A stretch of 64,000 bases of DNA from Deuterostichococcus epilithicus (GCA_033439295.1 JAVTLE010000023.1:124001-188000), one strand, 5' to 3'; shown: positions 45,702 to 62,780, counted from the first letter of the stretch. Numbers and translations are program-made. Notes: generated by a model not told the origin, from the sequence alone.

Positions 45702-47883
45702 TGCAGCTCTCATCATGTCTACTATGTGGCGCGCCGCCAACCATGATAGACTCAGCCCTTCCGAAGGGAACATTTCTTTCCAGCGCGGCGGCAGCCGCTG
45801 CGCTGGCGGCTTCCGCGTCAACTGCTGCTGTTGCGAAAGCGGGATCGCGATCTGCCGGTGGAGAAACTGCAACCCAGGATGGGCTGGCACGCTGCGGCGC
45901 CGCAGGCCCGCCACGGTGGGTGCGTGTCCCGCTGCTGCTGGCCGCCGCGCCGGGGCTGAAGCTGGGGCTCCTGCTGGGGCTAGCACCGCCGCCAACGCTG
46001 CCGCCACTGCCAGCTGCGGCAAGGCCGCTGGCATTGTGCGGCCGCCGCCTGGCCCAGCATCGCGCGGCCGCGAGCGAAGCTACACCGCTGCCAGACGGCT
46101 GCACTGCAGTGCAACTCTTCTCACTCTCTCCTGCAGGCGTCGTGGCAGCACTCTTGCCAGCAGGCGTCCTGCCGGGGCCTGCTGCAACGCGGTCGCGCAA
46201 CTGCTGCGCTGCCGACGCCGCCTTCGCTTCGACGGCTGACGCGGCGGCGCCCGCGGCGGCTGCATATCGATCGTGCCCGCCAGAGCCACATGCAAGGCTC
46301 AGGTTCCTGGGCAGCGAGCTGGGTGCCTGCGTCCCGCTGTGCGGTAGCGGCGCAGCCGGCGCGGCCCGCTGCAGAGTAAAGTGCTTCTGCAGCTTCCTGC
46401 TGCTGTCGTCGATTCTGTTCCCGTTCTCTGCAGCCGTGTCCGCCGCCCGCCGTGCCGCCAGCCGCTGCCGCAGCTGCCCAGGGGTTGAAATCGCGCCGCC
46501 ATTGCCACCAGCAGCTGCTGCTGCCCCCGCTCCCTGGGTGGCCGGTGCCGGAACCTGCTGCTCCGCTGCATCAGCTGCACCCTCGCACAGGAAGGGGTTG
46601 GTGGCGATGGCCGAGCCCAACGCAGGGCCCACAAAGGGGTTGCTGGTGTCAGACGTGGTTGGCACAGGGCCCACAAAGGGGTTGCTGGCGTCGACTGTCA
46701 GATCGGCGGTGGCCGCCGCCGCCGCCGCCGCTGCTGCGGGGCCGCCGCAGGGGCTGCTCGTTGCAGCGAGCGGCGCCCGGGGCAGCGCCTCGGCGTCTTT
46801 GAAGGGGTTGCACCCTGCAGGATGGGGGTCCGGTGGCAGACCCGGGTCCAGGAATGGGTTTGTAGCATCAATCTTGGCGGCACTGCCGGTGGTGTTGCCG
46901 ACCTGACCGTTTGTGGTGGCCGCAGGCCCAGTAATTGCTGCGCTTCCGGCAGCGTGGCCGGATGCGTTGCCGGCCTGCAGGGCCGGCTGACTTGCCCTGC
47001 AGGTTGGAACGGGGCGCGATGCCTTTGAAGCCTTCTCTGGAGAGTCTCTCAAAAACATACAATCAAGCCTCAAGTCCCGCAGGCTCAGCACGGCGGACAT
47101 TTGATTGCAGTAGGGGTCCAGATCGATGGCTCAGGGACACACAAGACCTATATGCTATCACTTTTCAGGAAATGGTACAGCACATGTAAGCCGCATGCAC
47201 CAATCCATCAGGATGCTGCGCTGTGAGATGCTCACATCTGGCCAGCCGCCTGGTGCCATCAGGAGTCTCGGCTGCAGCACGGCTGGCATACTTGAAAAGA
47301 AGCGTGCGCACCGCAGGCGCACGGTAGGCACAGCCTTGTGTAGTGTGCTGGAGGAGGAAGCATTGGCAGGTCGGGCGCGTCCGCCGCCGCCGCCGCCGCC
47401 GCCGCTGCTGCAGCCATCTGGAGACGGCTGTGCTGGCTCGTGGCTGCTGCCTGGCGCCGCCGCCGCCGTATCAGCGGTGGCACTGCCGTGTCTGTCGACG
47501 AGCGCTGACGGAAGCGGCGTCGGAGTCAGGAGTGGGTTGCTATTGTTGGCGAGCGACGGCGGCAGCTCGTCGGCAGCGGCGCTGCCTTCCGGAGCGGGGC
47601 CGTTCGCCTTTGCAAGGATTACACCTGGCGGATGTTCGTTCGAGAGGTGACAAGACATGTCTCTTCAGTCCTGGGAGAAGCTTTGTACCCTGTACCAGAA
47701 ATTCAGCAACAGGCCAGGAGTCTTTGAGACGCTACCAAACGAAGGCGAGTGAGACGGAACACGGAACACGAGCATGTTCAACAAACCTGTCTTGTCAGTG
47801 TCTCGGCGCCGGTTTGGCGTGACTGTCTCGTCAGCGTCCAGCCTGGGGACCTTTGGGCCGGCTGAGCAGCAGAACAGAGCCAT
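45598..47883 (-). CDS. Low-complexity protein with five NPF motifs
   Basis: Not recognised as a named family. Three phase-compatible exons, 47787-47883, 47312-47624 and 45598-46996, give about 602 aa. The N terminus MALFCCSAGPK carries a double Cys that could be acylated. The central part holds ATNPFLD, GCNPFKD, ASNPFVG, TSNPFVG and ATNPFLC within about 110 residues; NPF is the ligand of EH domains in endocytic scaffolds, and such repeats are typical of endocytic adaptors and SCAMPs. The rest is Ala/Gly/Ser/Pro-rich with a 10-Gly run near the C terminus. No membrane span is seen. The minus-strand frame stays open for 500 codons, and a longer last exon starting near 47100 (SAVLSLRDLRLD) is an alternative. 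A plus-strand ORF of 434 codons overlaps and is treated as a shadow. Confidence 0.55.
45670..45700. repeat. CCG/CGG microsatellite
   Basis: About ten CCG triplets, encoding the glycine run near the C terminus of the minus-strand NPF-motif protein. Confidence 0.85.
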
Positions 47884-48761
47884 CGATAGGCCGCCCACGC
47901 CCGATGGCATTGTGTGCAAGATGAGCTGGCCGCGAACAGATTTTGTGGCGGCTGATCGATCATTTACCGCGGATCGCTCGGGAAGGTGGGCCGGAGCGAA
48001 GATGTAATCTTGGTGCCATTGGCAGAACTTCCTAACAATTGAGACAGATCTGCACTGCTTTAAAAAAGAATGGTAAGGCGAGATCTGGGTCGGAAAGTCA
48101 GCTGTGTTCGTGAACGTTCAGGTTTCAAGGCCCCCTCAGTGCTTTCAGATCAGTTAAGCCACATGAGTGCCACGCCACTGGAGTGACTGCTGCACCTGAG
48201 CACCACCATACTCCGCCGCACGATCTATCATCTATATGGTTTGTCAATCGCTAAATCAATGGGTGGGGACCGCGTCAAGACACGCTGCCAGCATGTGGCG
48301 GACAGATGCCGCCCAAGACGCCGCCGCCGCAGCGGCGGCGGCAAACTTGCTTCAGCAGTGCAAACAGCAAAGCACCGTCCTGCAGCATCGCAGCACCTTC
48401 GCTGGCTTCTGCCTGTCTGCCACCGGCAGTTGGCTCGGCACAGTTGCAGCATGCGAGCTGGTTTGCATCGTCATGATCGCCAGATGTTTGCCGCATGTGC
48501 CATGCCGCTCGCCCTGGCGCTGCAGCAGACGTCTGCAGCCTGCAGCAGCATTGCAAGACAACGAGGTGAGCGCATCGCAGAGTGGTGGGCTCAGCACTGC
48601 GTGACTATGCCAGACAGTGCAGTGGCCAACAGCCACCACGCACTACGACCGCCAGCGGCACTCGCCGTTGCGCCGCAGGAGACCTCGGACAGGAGGCATA
48701 ATGAGGCAGTACTACGAGATGCAGAGTGAAGTGCCTACCTGCATCAGTGAGGCGCAGCGGC
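47884..48761. other. Intergenic region between Ran and the NPF-motif gene
   Basis: Both neighbours are on the minus strand, so this holds the Ran 3' UTR and the NPF gene promoter. A plus-strand ORF at 48236-48604 arises from a GCC/GCA triplet tract and has no family resemblance. Confidence 0.5.
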
Positions 48762-51700
48762 CTACTCGCCGATGTCATCGTCATCTGTGCAGGGGACAGG
48801 GCAAGGTGCGTCAGGATTGAAGAGGCGGCAGGCTGCGGCGCAGCAGTCTCAGGCGAGAACACAGGCTTCGGAGCTGCGGCCGCATCGGCAGCGATAATGC
48901 ACAGGCAGTTTCCTGTGCAGCAACTCCTGTGCAAACTGACCTGCGCAGACAGTGTGATGTGCAGGACAGGAGCAAGGTGCGATGTAACCTGTCCATATCA
49001 ACCTTGAAAGAATACTGCAATTACCTGCGTCAGGCAGCGGCACCGCCATGGCCTCCTGCAGCTCGTTCTCGTATGCCTGCAGCCACAAGGTTCCAAGGTT
49101 TCAGAGCAGCCACAGTTTGCCGTCGCCATGCTCAACCCCCGTTTGAGGCGCTCTGCTCACTCAGACCACTGTCAACTCCTGCCCTCCTGCCATTCTTGCT
49201 GACATCTGAGCCGATCACTCCCAACACTGCAGTGCCAAACGTAATCAGGTGCCGCTTCGGCCACTCCGGCCAGAATACGCTGAATAAAGAGAACGGCCCC
49301 AAGACCACACGCCTGACGCAGAGGCGTAGGTACACGACACAGACAGCACGTTTGCCATAGGGGGACAGATATTCCTTCGATTCGCACGCCTGCTGCTGCG
49401 CGTGGTCAACGACCAACTTGTGCACGGCATCCGAAAGAGCAGGAGCAGGCCAGGGCAGGGTTTATCGAACCAGAGGCGCGCCTGCTGCCGCGCGTGGTCG
49501 ATGTGACCAGGTCGGGCAGGGCACTAGCAGCGCATGATCAGTGAGATTAATGCTAAAAATGACAGGGTTTCTTAGAGGAATGCGTGCCTGCTGCTGGGCG
49601 TGGTCGATGACCACCTCCGGCGGCTGCAGCGCCACCTGCTCCACGAAGTGCAGGTGCTGGTCCCTGCGGCAACAGCCACACCTTCTCAGTTTTGAGTTCT
49701 TGATGGAAATGTCGCTGGTGCAGTGCCACCTGCTCCACGAAGTGCAGGTGCTGGTCCCTGCAGCGAAAATCTAGGGTTTTCAGTGCTACTAGGAGTTATC
49801 AAGACTTCAGGTATTGTGGTTTGACGGGAAACATCTCGCTGGTGCAGCGCCACCTCCTTCACTTCAGGTGATTGTCCCAGCGAAAGCAGAGTTTGAGAAT
49901 CATCCGTCTTGAACAACCGGTGAGAGGGTTGCGCTTGATTGGACGTCTAGGAATGATCACAGCGTGTGGCGGCTCACGCGCTGGGCTCTGCGCTTCCTGC
50001 TTTGACGGCCTCTGACTTCATATTGCAGGACCACCGACCAGCTCGCTTCCAAATCCGATCCTAGATCGCATTCGCAATGTCCATGCACGTCAACACCCAA
50101 CCGACGAGCTTGCGAGGTGCAGGACAGGCTTGACATCTGCAGGACACAAGACCTTGGGGAGCAAGGCCCTTGAATGGAGTGCGCACCCGACGAGCTTGCG
50201 AGCCAGGTACAGGAAGGGCTTCTCGTAATTGTAATTGGACTTGGCGCTGATCTCGTGGTACTGCAGGTTCTTCTTGCGGTGGAACGTGACCTGCGTGACA
50301 GCAGCTGGAAGCTGGAAGCTGGAAGCGGCTTCTGCAGCGCGAAAAGCAGTCTCCGTGGCGCTGCATGCTACGGTGGGTCGGCGGCGGAGGACGCGTGACA
50401 GGTGTTCCTCTGCTGGCTAGACCATCACGCGGTGACCCCATGGGGCGGGCTTTGCGCGGCAGTGATGCACACCAGTCGTGCATGCACTCGGTAGTGGAGG
50501 TAATGGCCAGGGCTGTAGGTCACAGCATCAGGCATGGGGCAGTGAAACGCGAGGGCGCGAATGTGCACACCTGCTTAGGCTTGACCTGCCGGTTTTTCAC
50601 GTCCACCTTGTTGCCGCACAGCACGACCGGGATGTTTTCACACACTCTGCAGCCATTGAGACAGAAAAAGGCTCAGATCCTTGCCACATGCAGAGCCGCC
50701 TGAGCCGCCTGAGCCGCCTGCTGATTATGAAACCAATGGCTCGGAAAGCCGACCCCGTGTGCACACGCTCAAGTGCAGTGTCTCGCATGTGAACTGCAGC
50801 AGCTGCAGTCTGCCAAAGAGCAATGTGTTTCCAGGCGCTGCTTTGGAATTTAGCCGCCATGGTTGTGCGGCACACTTGACGGGTGACGCTAACATGCCGT
50901 CCCACCGTGCATGGCACCGCAGGGATCAGGCGTGAGCGAGGGCGCGCACCGGCACAGGTCGCGGTGCCATGTAGGGACGTTCTTGTACGTGAGCCGGCTG
51001 GTGACGTCAAACATGATGATCGCGCACTGCCCATGGATGTAGTACCCGTCCCGCAGGCCTGCGGTTGTGGAGAGTGTGTCAGTACTGTGAGGGTTGTGTT
51101 GCAAGACATCACGGACGACGACAGCGCAGACGATCCTTCCTGAACCTGTGCCATCGACGTGGATGATCCAGCGGCAACAGCTGAGGATAGTGGCTCAGAC
51201 GCCTCCTGCGGGGCCGCGCAGCTGCCCGCGCCCTGGCACGCTGTCGCCCGCCATCGTGCAGCGCGCAAGCGCGACGGCAACAGGTTGGCCCCTGACAGCA
51301 GCTGACAGAAGAGTGCAACGAACAGGGGCGCCCGCCGGCGGTGGACAGGGACTCACCGCCGAACTTCTCCTGACCGGCCGTGTCCCAGCAGTAGAAGCGG
51401 AGCTTTCCGCGGTTGGTCGAAAAGTCCAGCGGGTGCACCTCCACTCCAATCGTGGCTGCGCCGTATCAGAGAGAAGGTTCAGGCTTTCTGGGAAGGAGGG
51501 CCCAACTCATGTGCAGCGTGGGCGTCGAAGCCAGAACCTTGGCCGCTACGGCGCTGCAGCAGCAGCAGCAGCAGCCGCAGCAGCGGCAGCAGCCGCGCAG
51601 CATGCTGGCACTGGAGACAGGGGTAACACAATTGAGAGTGTGCTGCAACCGGAGCAGCAGAAGATAGGTGCACTCACGCTCGTACTTCTTCTCGAACTCG

Positions 51701-52161
51701 CCCGTTAGGTGGCGCTTCACAAAGGTGGTCTTGCCTGTCAACGCAGGCGAGAACACCAGTGAGCACGCTGGCAATGGACTGGGTCATCACAAAGCGTCAG
51801 CTACCCGTGCGGCTCTGCACCCGCAGAGTCTGGCTGTTTAAAGTTTCGGGTTACCAATCAGGCTCCTCGCCTGTCGTGAATAATTTCCTGTGTCGCCGTG
51901 CAAGGTCCTTCCTAATACCCGACGCCCTCATTTTAGCACTCACCTGTGCCACCGTCGCCCACCAGCACAAGCTTGAAGCACGGAACACCCTCCGGGGCAG
52001 ATTGCCCTGGCAGCGCCTGCACCAAAGCTCGTACGGTCAAAGCTTGAATACCTCGGAAATGCTGCACGTTATGACGATGATGACCGTCGCTGCGTTGCAC
52101 CACAAACAGACGCAAGACCGGCAGCTTCCAGCGTCTGGCTTCGGCTCATCAGGCGCACCAT
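48762..52161 (-). CDS. RAN: GTP-binding nuclear protein Ran
   Basis: Small GTPase that drives nucleocytoplasmic transport and spindle assembly. Ten exons, 223 aa: 52159-52161, 51944-52016, 51678-51734, 51357-51455, 50950-51058, 50571-50646, 50187-50290, 49588-49663, 49025-49076, 48762-48784. Motifs: P-loop [14 protein letters not shown], switch [12 protein letters not shown], switch [54 protein letters not shown]. The acidic C-terminal tail is PLPDADDDDIGE, split by the last intron. The first exon is inferred to end directly after its ATG (52159-52161, donor GTGCGC), giving the usual M-A-L start; the GCG CTG CCA that follows is in frame with no other ATG. The QQQ-to-AYENEL junction uses a GC donor. 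Confidence 0.95.
49383..49508 (-). repeat. Two downstream copies of Ran exon 8 end and donor
   Basis: 49383-49414 and 49477-49508 repeat the exon end at 49581-49612, encoding a VIDHAQQQ-like segment before its GC donor. Both keep CAGCAG or CGGCAGCAG followed by GCGTGC or GCGCGC. They lie in the downstream intron. Confidence 0.8.
49721..49761 (-). repeat. Near-identical copy of Ran exon 8 start and acceptor
   Basis: 41 bases match 49628-49668 with a single mismatch. The copy is the acceptor plus codons for [12 protein letters not shown], 93 bp upstream in the intron. A more decayed third copy is visible around 49830-49870. Confidence 0.92.
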
Positions 52162-52456
52162 TTGCCCTGTTGTGACTGTGCCAGCGCCTAGCGTTCTCGA
52201 CAGCCGCCTATATGTGTGTTCAAAACGCTTGCAATACCGCAGTCGTGCTTGATGAGCACTGAAACGGCAGAGACACTGCCCAAAGCCCAAAATCAGGCAG
52301 GGCTGCTGCCTAGAGGAAGCACAGGACGCTGCTTCTGGGAAGCAGTTATGGACACTCGGTGAAGCGACTGCACAACACCCCTTCCATCGCTGACGCGGAC
52401 ATGCAGGTTGCGAGCCGTCAAAGTCCACAGCTGTTTCCTCATAATACTGCAACATC
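52162..52456. promoter_or_regulatory. Shared divergent promoter region of Ran and malate dehydrogenase
   Basis: Only 295 bp separate the two divergent start codons, so promoters and both 5' UTRs must overlap or abut. No clear TATA box or initiator was found. The assignment rests on gene arrangement. Confidence 0.5.
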
Positions 52457-57675
<5,219 letters not shown>

Positions 57676-58528
57676 GAAATTATCTGGGGCGGATGCTTGC
57701 CTGTTGCTGGCGCAGCATTCAGCCTGGAGCTTGCCCGAGGGACTCTGCGGAAGGCAGTGCATGTCATCGATTGAAATTGGCGTGGGAACGCTGCAGACGC
57801 GTGCAACAAGGTTAGGTCAGGCGTAGGAGCTCTGGTGTCAGCATTGTTGCGGTCTAGGTCCGCTCTGGGGGATGTGTCCATCGAACCCTGTTGTGGGTAG
57901 GCATCAGGTTAAGTATTGCGGGTCCTGCATCGCCTCCAAGTGGGTCCATCCCTAAACGACCATGAACGATCTTACAGCTTGATGATGCAATGTTCAAGTG
58001 TCGGTCTCAAGACCAGAATTGCGTGGGCTATCACCGGGTTTTGTGGTCCTCTTAAATTCCTGTTGCCAGACCTCGCCGACGGCATCACTGTTGTACCCTT
58101 TCCCTGCAATCGATGCGGTAGCCCCAGATGGTCTACTTGATGTTTGCCAGGCTTAATGCTGCGGGGGCGCGGAGATTCTGTGCAAAGGGTTGGTGTAGCT
58201 CGATTCCCACCGTGCAGTGTACCTGTCGACTTTTGTGCCGCTGCAGCTGTGTGCAGTTGTCGCCACCGCTGCCGCCGCCGCCGCGGCAGCAGCCTCTGCT
58301 GCCGCTGCTGTCGCAGCGTGCGGCATCAATGCGGAGGCATGGCCTCCTATGGGACTGGGCGGCATTGAATTCCTGCCGACCTCTCTTCCCACTGCCCCGG
58401 CTGTGCCGATGACTCGGAGCGATCGCGGACACCCCTAACACAATCGTGTGCGCAAGCCGCGCTGGGCCACATCCGTGGAGTCGCCCTCAACCGCTGTCGC
58501 CACACTCGTAGGGCCAGGCCGCCAGGCC
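57676..58528. other. Convergent intergenic region, malate dehydrogenase and PAPS reductase 3' ends
   Basis: No gene is supportable. A GCC/GCA triplet tract near 58265-58320 makes alanine- or serine-rich shadow ORFs on both strands. A minus-strand TGTAA at 57972-57976 is far from the PAPS reductase stop. Confidence 0.5.
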
Positions 58529-61500
58529 TCACGTCGGCCGGTTGTGTATGCCGCACTCTGTCTTCAGCGAGCCGTCCGGATTGGACAGCCCCTGCGCAGC
58601 AGCAGCAGAAGACGGATGTAAAGGCCTTACGAGCTCGTATGCCAATGCGGTGCTCGGGTCTCCTGCAACAAGCATACGGCATGGCGCAGCAGTCAGTTCA
58701 TGTGCCTGAAAGCAGCCGGAGCGCTCGTCGTCATTCTCGTCGTCTAGTTCGAACCACCGCTGTCTTCTCTCGGGAACTGGTGCTTTTCATTTGGATGATT
58801 GCGAAACCCCAGCTACCTGGAAGCGGCCAGAGCGCTCGCCGCCATACTCGAACCATTTCTCCCGCGGCACCGTCACCGTTGACTGCACATCGCCGACGGA
58901 TGGATACCCCTGCATGCATCGGGCAGGGGGAATTAGCAGACGACCTGCAGCAGGCATGCAGGACTCGAGGTGCGGCAACTGCCAGCCGCAGGCTGCGGCG
59001 CAGGTGGCGCCAGCCGGCCGACTGGCCAGTCCTGCGCAGCTCAGTGCCGCTGCCGCGGCAGGCCGTGGCTGCCAAACCGCGGGCGTCTGTCTACACATAA
59101 AAGAAGCTGCCCCTGCTGCAGGGTGGCTGCCCGCGCTGGAGGCGAGTGTTCGTCGGACAGCAGCTGCGCAGGGGACGGCGCAACGGGGACGCCTCATGGC
59201 GATTTCGCGCCTCGAATAGCTCTTTCGGCGAGTGCTGGTGCAGGCCTGCGCCTGGGTTTTCTCTTCGTTTGAAGTCTTTGAAAGAGGTTAAACAGGAACA
59301 AAAACGAAACGCGCCTGCGCGTGCAGCGGGTGGGCGGGCACGCCGTGTGACTCCAGGTATGCGAAGCAGTCGGCGAACGTCCAGTGTGCCAGCGGCTGGC
59401 AGTTGACCGGGTCGGATCCCTCAAACACCTGCGTGGTGCATTCAGGGTTCAGGCAGGTGTACCACCGTTGAAGCGTGTGTACGAAGCTGTAGCATTTGAC
59501 CGTCCGTTGCCCAGAGGCATCTGCAGCGGCTGGCAGGTACGACAGAGTCAGGCAACCTGACAAAACCCTAAGGCAGGCAGGACACAGGGATGCCTCCGCG
59601 TTTCCAACAGTGAGTTGTCTGGTTCGTCCCCCTTGCGGCCACGACTCTGACGACCAGAGGGTGGGGGTTGTCTCCGCCACGAAACATGGACAGAACCGCC
59701 CTGTGCCGACGCCGTCTGCCGCTGCGCGCGCGCGTGGCAGAGCGAGAGTCCGATGGGCCCTGTGACTGCCATGCACAGCTGGCATGCGGGTCCAGGCACA
59801 ACACGCGGCAGGCTTGTCCTCGGGGCTGCCTGTCAGTCAGGCCAGACCGCCGGAAGGAGCGGTGGTCTCTTGACATGCTGATTTTTATGGAGCACGGCTG
59901 ACACAGCGCTCAGGCTGCAGTGGGCCGCTCTGCGGTGCGCAGCTCTGCTGACGTGGAGCCGCCTAATCGGCACCACCGCAGCTGCTTCCAGCGCTCCTGG
60001 GCCGCAAACTACTGCAGCTCTGAGCGCCGAGCCTCGACCCTCTAAACCCTTGCCCGTGCCCAGCAGCACACAGCCCATGAGTGTTGGCACGCCCATCACC
60101 CCCCTACCCTTGACCTTCCATCACATGACCTCTAGATATAACCCCTTTGTGCATTCATATAGATCGTACAAAGCTCTCAGGTTTCCCACCTCCAGGAAGG
60201 CACGCTCGAAGCCGTGGTCGCGCCGGCGACCGTTGATCATGACGTCCGCCTGCAGTGTCGCGAGCGCCCGGCTGAAGGGCTCCACCTGCACAGGCGGAGT
60301 GGCGCCAGACGGATTTCGGAAAGCGATGATGGGGTTTTGAATTTGTGCTCTGTTAATTTTCTCCTCTGGAGTTGTTCGTGGCAGGGGCCAGCGGCGCCAC
60401 AAAGCCTTCGGCGTCCGGCCAAAACCCTATTAGAAATCTCTGCCTGCAGTGCATGATGTCAAGCAGTGGGCATGCCGCACTTCGGCGCCGGCGTGGCACA
60501 CCAGTGTCGACGGGGTCCTGGCAATGACAGGGCCATCAGAACCATCCGCAAAGGCACTGCCTGTCGGGGATCAAGATCCGAGGCGGTCGCCTCAATCGAG
60601 CCGCCGCAACATCTCGCCGCCAGAGCACCAGCTGAGCGGCCACGAACAGCCGCCACAGCCGCACATGAACACGGCTTGGTGGGTGACTGTTAACCCTGCC
60701 CACCTTGCAGATGCGGTCGTACTTCTCGATGTCCGTCATGTACAGGTCCGAGCCGTTGGCTTTTATGTAATCGTCCCTGCTGGCAAAGTCCGCTGCATAG
60801 AAGACCTCCGCCTTGAATCCGAGCTCCGCCTGGGGATTGTGAGACCACGCGTTGACATTGGACACGGTGTGCACATAAGCGAGTTGACCGGAGGGGGCGC
60901 AAGCCAGGGCAGCCCCCTGTGCTGAATGCCTTCGGAGCAGCGGAGCGGCAGGACTGGATGCCGGTTTGTAGTGGCACGTGCTTCAGTGTGGCACGCTCCC
61001 CTCCGCAGCAGGAAATGACAAGGTGTCTCTCATTCCACTTGGAGGGCCCTCCAGGACCATCAAGGGGCGGTGCTCCTGGGAAGAGAGACAGGATTTGCCT
61101 GCAAGGAAGAACAAAGGACGCACCTCCAGTTGGTGCAGGAAGTCGTGGGTCTCGGGGAACAGATGAAAGGTGTCGATGAAGACCACCTGCGCTGTCCAAC
61201 GTCCCCGGTGGGTTTTCTGATATGTTTCGACATGTTGACGGTTGACATCTTGACATCTTGACAATCTTGACAAGGCGGTCAAGATGCTCCGCGCAACACC
61301 CCGGTGGCAACCGCTGCGCTCCCGGCAGGCAGCCCAGCTTGTGAGCCAGCTGCAGTAAAATCGGGCATAACGGCGGGCAGCGGCGGCGTCGCAGCTCTTG
61401 AATTCAAATCCTGTTAGAGCCTGTTCCTTTCTTCTCTCTCTGCACAGTCGGACAGGGACGAGGCTTCCGTGTGACGGGCACGGTGAATCTCAGGCGGCAC

Positions 61501-62433
61501 GAGCGCTGTGGAGATGCACAGCTGTCAATTCGTCTCGCCTGCACGGGAGGCTTGGCGCCGTCCCTGGACGCGATCAGGCCCAGGCGGCTCAGCAGGTGCA
61601 GTATGGCGACGTCGCCTGCGTGGCAGAGGCAGCAGGGGTCCGGCACCAGTGCAGTGTTCAGTGTCTGGTTCAGTGGCCTGCCTGGGGGGAGCAGGACAGC
61701 GTCAGGCTGCAGCAAGAAGCTCGTCGCAAGGACCGCAGCAAGGCAAGGCATGGCATGCACGGCCACGCCCCGACTGTGGGCAGGCTGCCGCAGCCAGGGC
61801 AAGCTGCGGTGCGTCTGCGGCGGGGGACGGACTCGCCTGCGATTAACGCGCAGGGGAACACGGGATGCGCAAAGTTTTCGGCGGCGGTCTTCAGCACGCT
61901 TAGTGCTTGCTCCTGCGGGAGATGCAGCAGAACCCGATGGTCAACTCCGAAGGGGATGGGACGCCAACGCACATGTGAACCGCCAGACTTCATGCATGCG
62001 GCGGCGCCTGGTGTGCAGGTCCATTGCGAGAGAACCTGCAGGCGAGCAGTTCCAGCAGCAGACGCCCGCAGCAGCCGGCCAGGTCGCTGCCGGCAGAGAC
62101 TCTGGAATGCCGGGCTGTCACCTGCACGCAGAGGGCCTGCGCTGTGCAACCGCCGCAGCTCACCTCAAGGGCCGCCAGGCGCTGCGAGTTCGCATCCGCC
62201 ACCCACTGCGACACCTGCTCTGCGCCCGCCGCCGCGGCGATGGCAGCGCTGCGACCTCGCCGAGCAAGCCGCCACTGCTGCCGCTGTTGTGGGGCTGCGT
62301 CTAGCGCTGCTGGACGCGGCCTCACTTGGCCGCCTCGCAAAACAGGAAACTGCTGGGCGCCCGGGTGCTGGCGGCCTGGAGCCGCAATGATGCGCCTGTG
62401 CCTACGAGCCCAGCAGACCATGGTCGTAAGCAT
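58529..62433 (-). CDS. Phosphoadenylyl-sulfate (PAPS) reductase, CysH type
   Basis: Reduces activated sulfate (PAPS, or possibly APS) to sulfite in sulfur assimilation. Nine exons, 325 aa: 62164-62433, 61837-61912, 61539-61615, 61124-61186, 60704-60829, 60190-60285, 59315-59428, 58817-58909, 58529-58591. The first 60-70 residues are Arg/Ala-rich and acid-poor, fitting a plastid transit peptide (ATG 62431-62433, or 62419-62421). Core: GDVAILHLLSRL, VVFIDTFHLFPETHDFL, GSDLYMTDIEKYDRICK, VMINGRRRDHGFERA, CQPLAHWTFADCFAYLE, GVPAHPLHAQGYPSVGD, KWFEYGGERSGRFQ, and the C-terminal KTECGIH with the catalytic Cys. There is no C-terminal thioredoxin-like domain, unlike plant APS reductase. Three of eight introns appear to be GC-AG (donors at 61836, 61538 and 59314). 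Confidence 0.92.
58701..58774 (-). repeat. Decayed copy of PAPS reductase exon 8 end
   Basis: It repeats about 58808-58875 in the downstream intron. The exon end reads VPREKWFEYGGERSGRFQ; the copy reads ENDDERSGCFQ after a small insertion and lacks a clear donor. Confidence 0.72.
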
Positions 62434-62780
62434 TTCAGAATGTTGCACGTTCAGCGCGCAGGGCACGAAGCTGATAAAGCGGGAAGCGCCACGTGCGGAG
62501 GTTAGCTCTGCAGCATATTGCTGAATCGCTGCAGCAGCTGAGGTGCGCATGCAGGGTGAGGGAATTATCGCGCAGGTGCTGGCCATTAGAAAGAAGAATC
62601 GAATAGGCACTCAAAGAGGAGTGGGATCGCACGTAATGATGCTTGCAGTGTGCATGGTCGCCGAGCGATGTTCAAGCTCTTTGCCTTGACAACACTGGTC
62701 GACTGTGAAGATCAACGTCAGATTATATCGATGCAAGATTGCAGAAGCCGAGCTGGTGTATTTAGGTTCGGGCTGCGGCG
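62434..62780. other. Divergent region upstream of PAPS reductase
   Basis: Expected to hold the PAPS reductase promoter and perhaps that of the gene starting at 62781. No gene or motif is supportable. Confidence 0.4.

Noticed and set aside
45602-46906. Plus-strand open frame of 434 codons
   Set aside because: It mirrors the minus-strand NPF-motif frame, consists of low-complexity Ala/Leu/Cys-rich sequence, and has no family or splice logic of its own.
48236-48604. Plus-strand ORF with an alanine run
   Set aside because: Produced by a GCC/GCA triplet tract in the Ran 3' flank; no ATG context, splice pattern or homology.
58128-58441. Alanine-rich ORFs on both strands
   Set aside because: Same triplet-repeat cause, within the convergent 3' region.
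61398-62390. Plus-strand open frame of 330 codons
   Set aside because: It is antisense to the PAPS reductase exons, whose protein is family-conserved on the minus strand.
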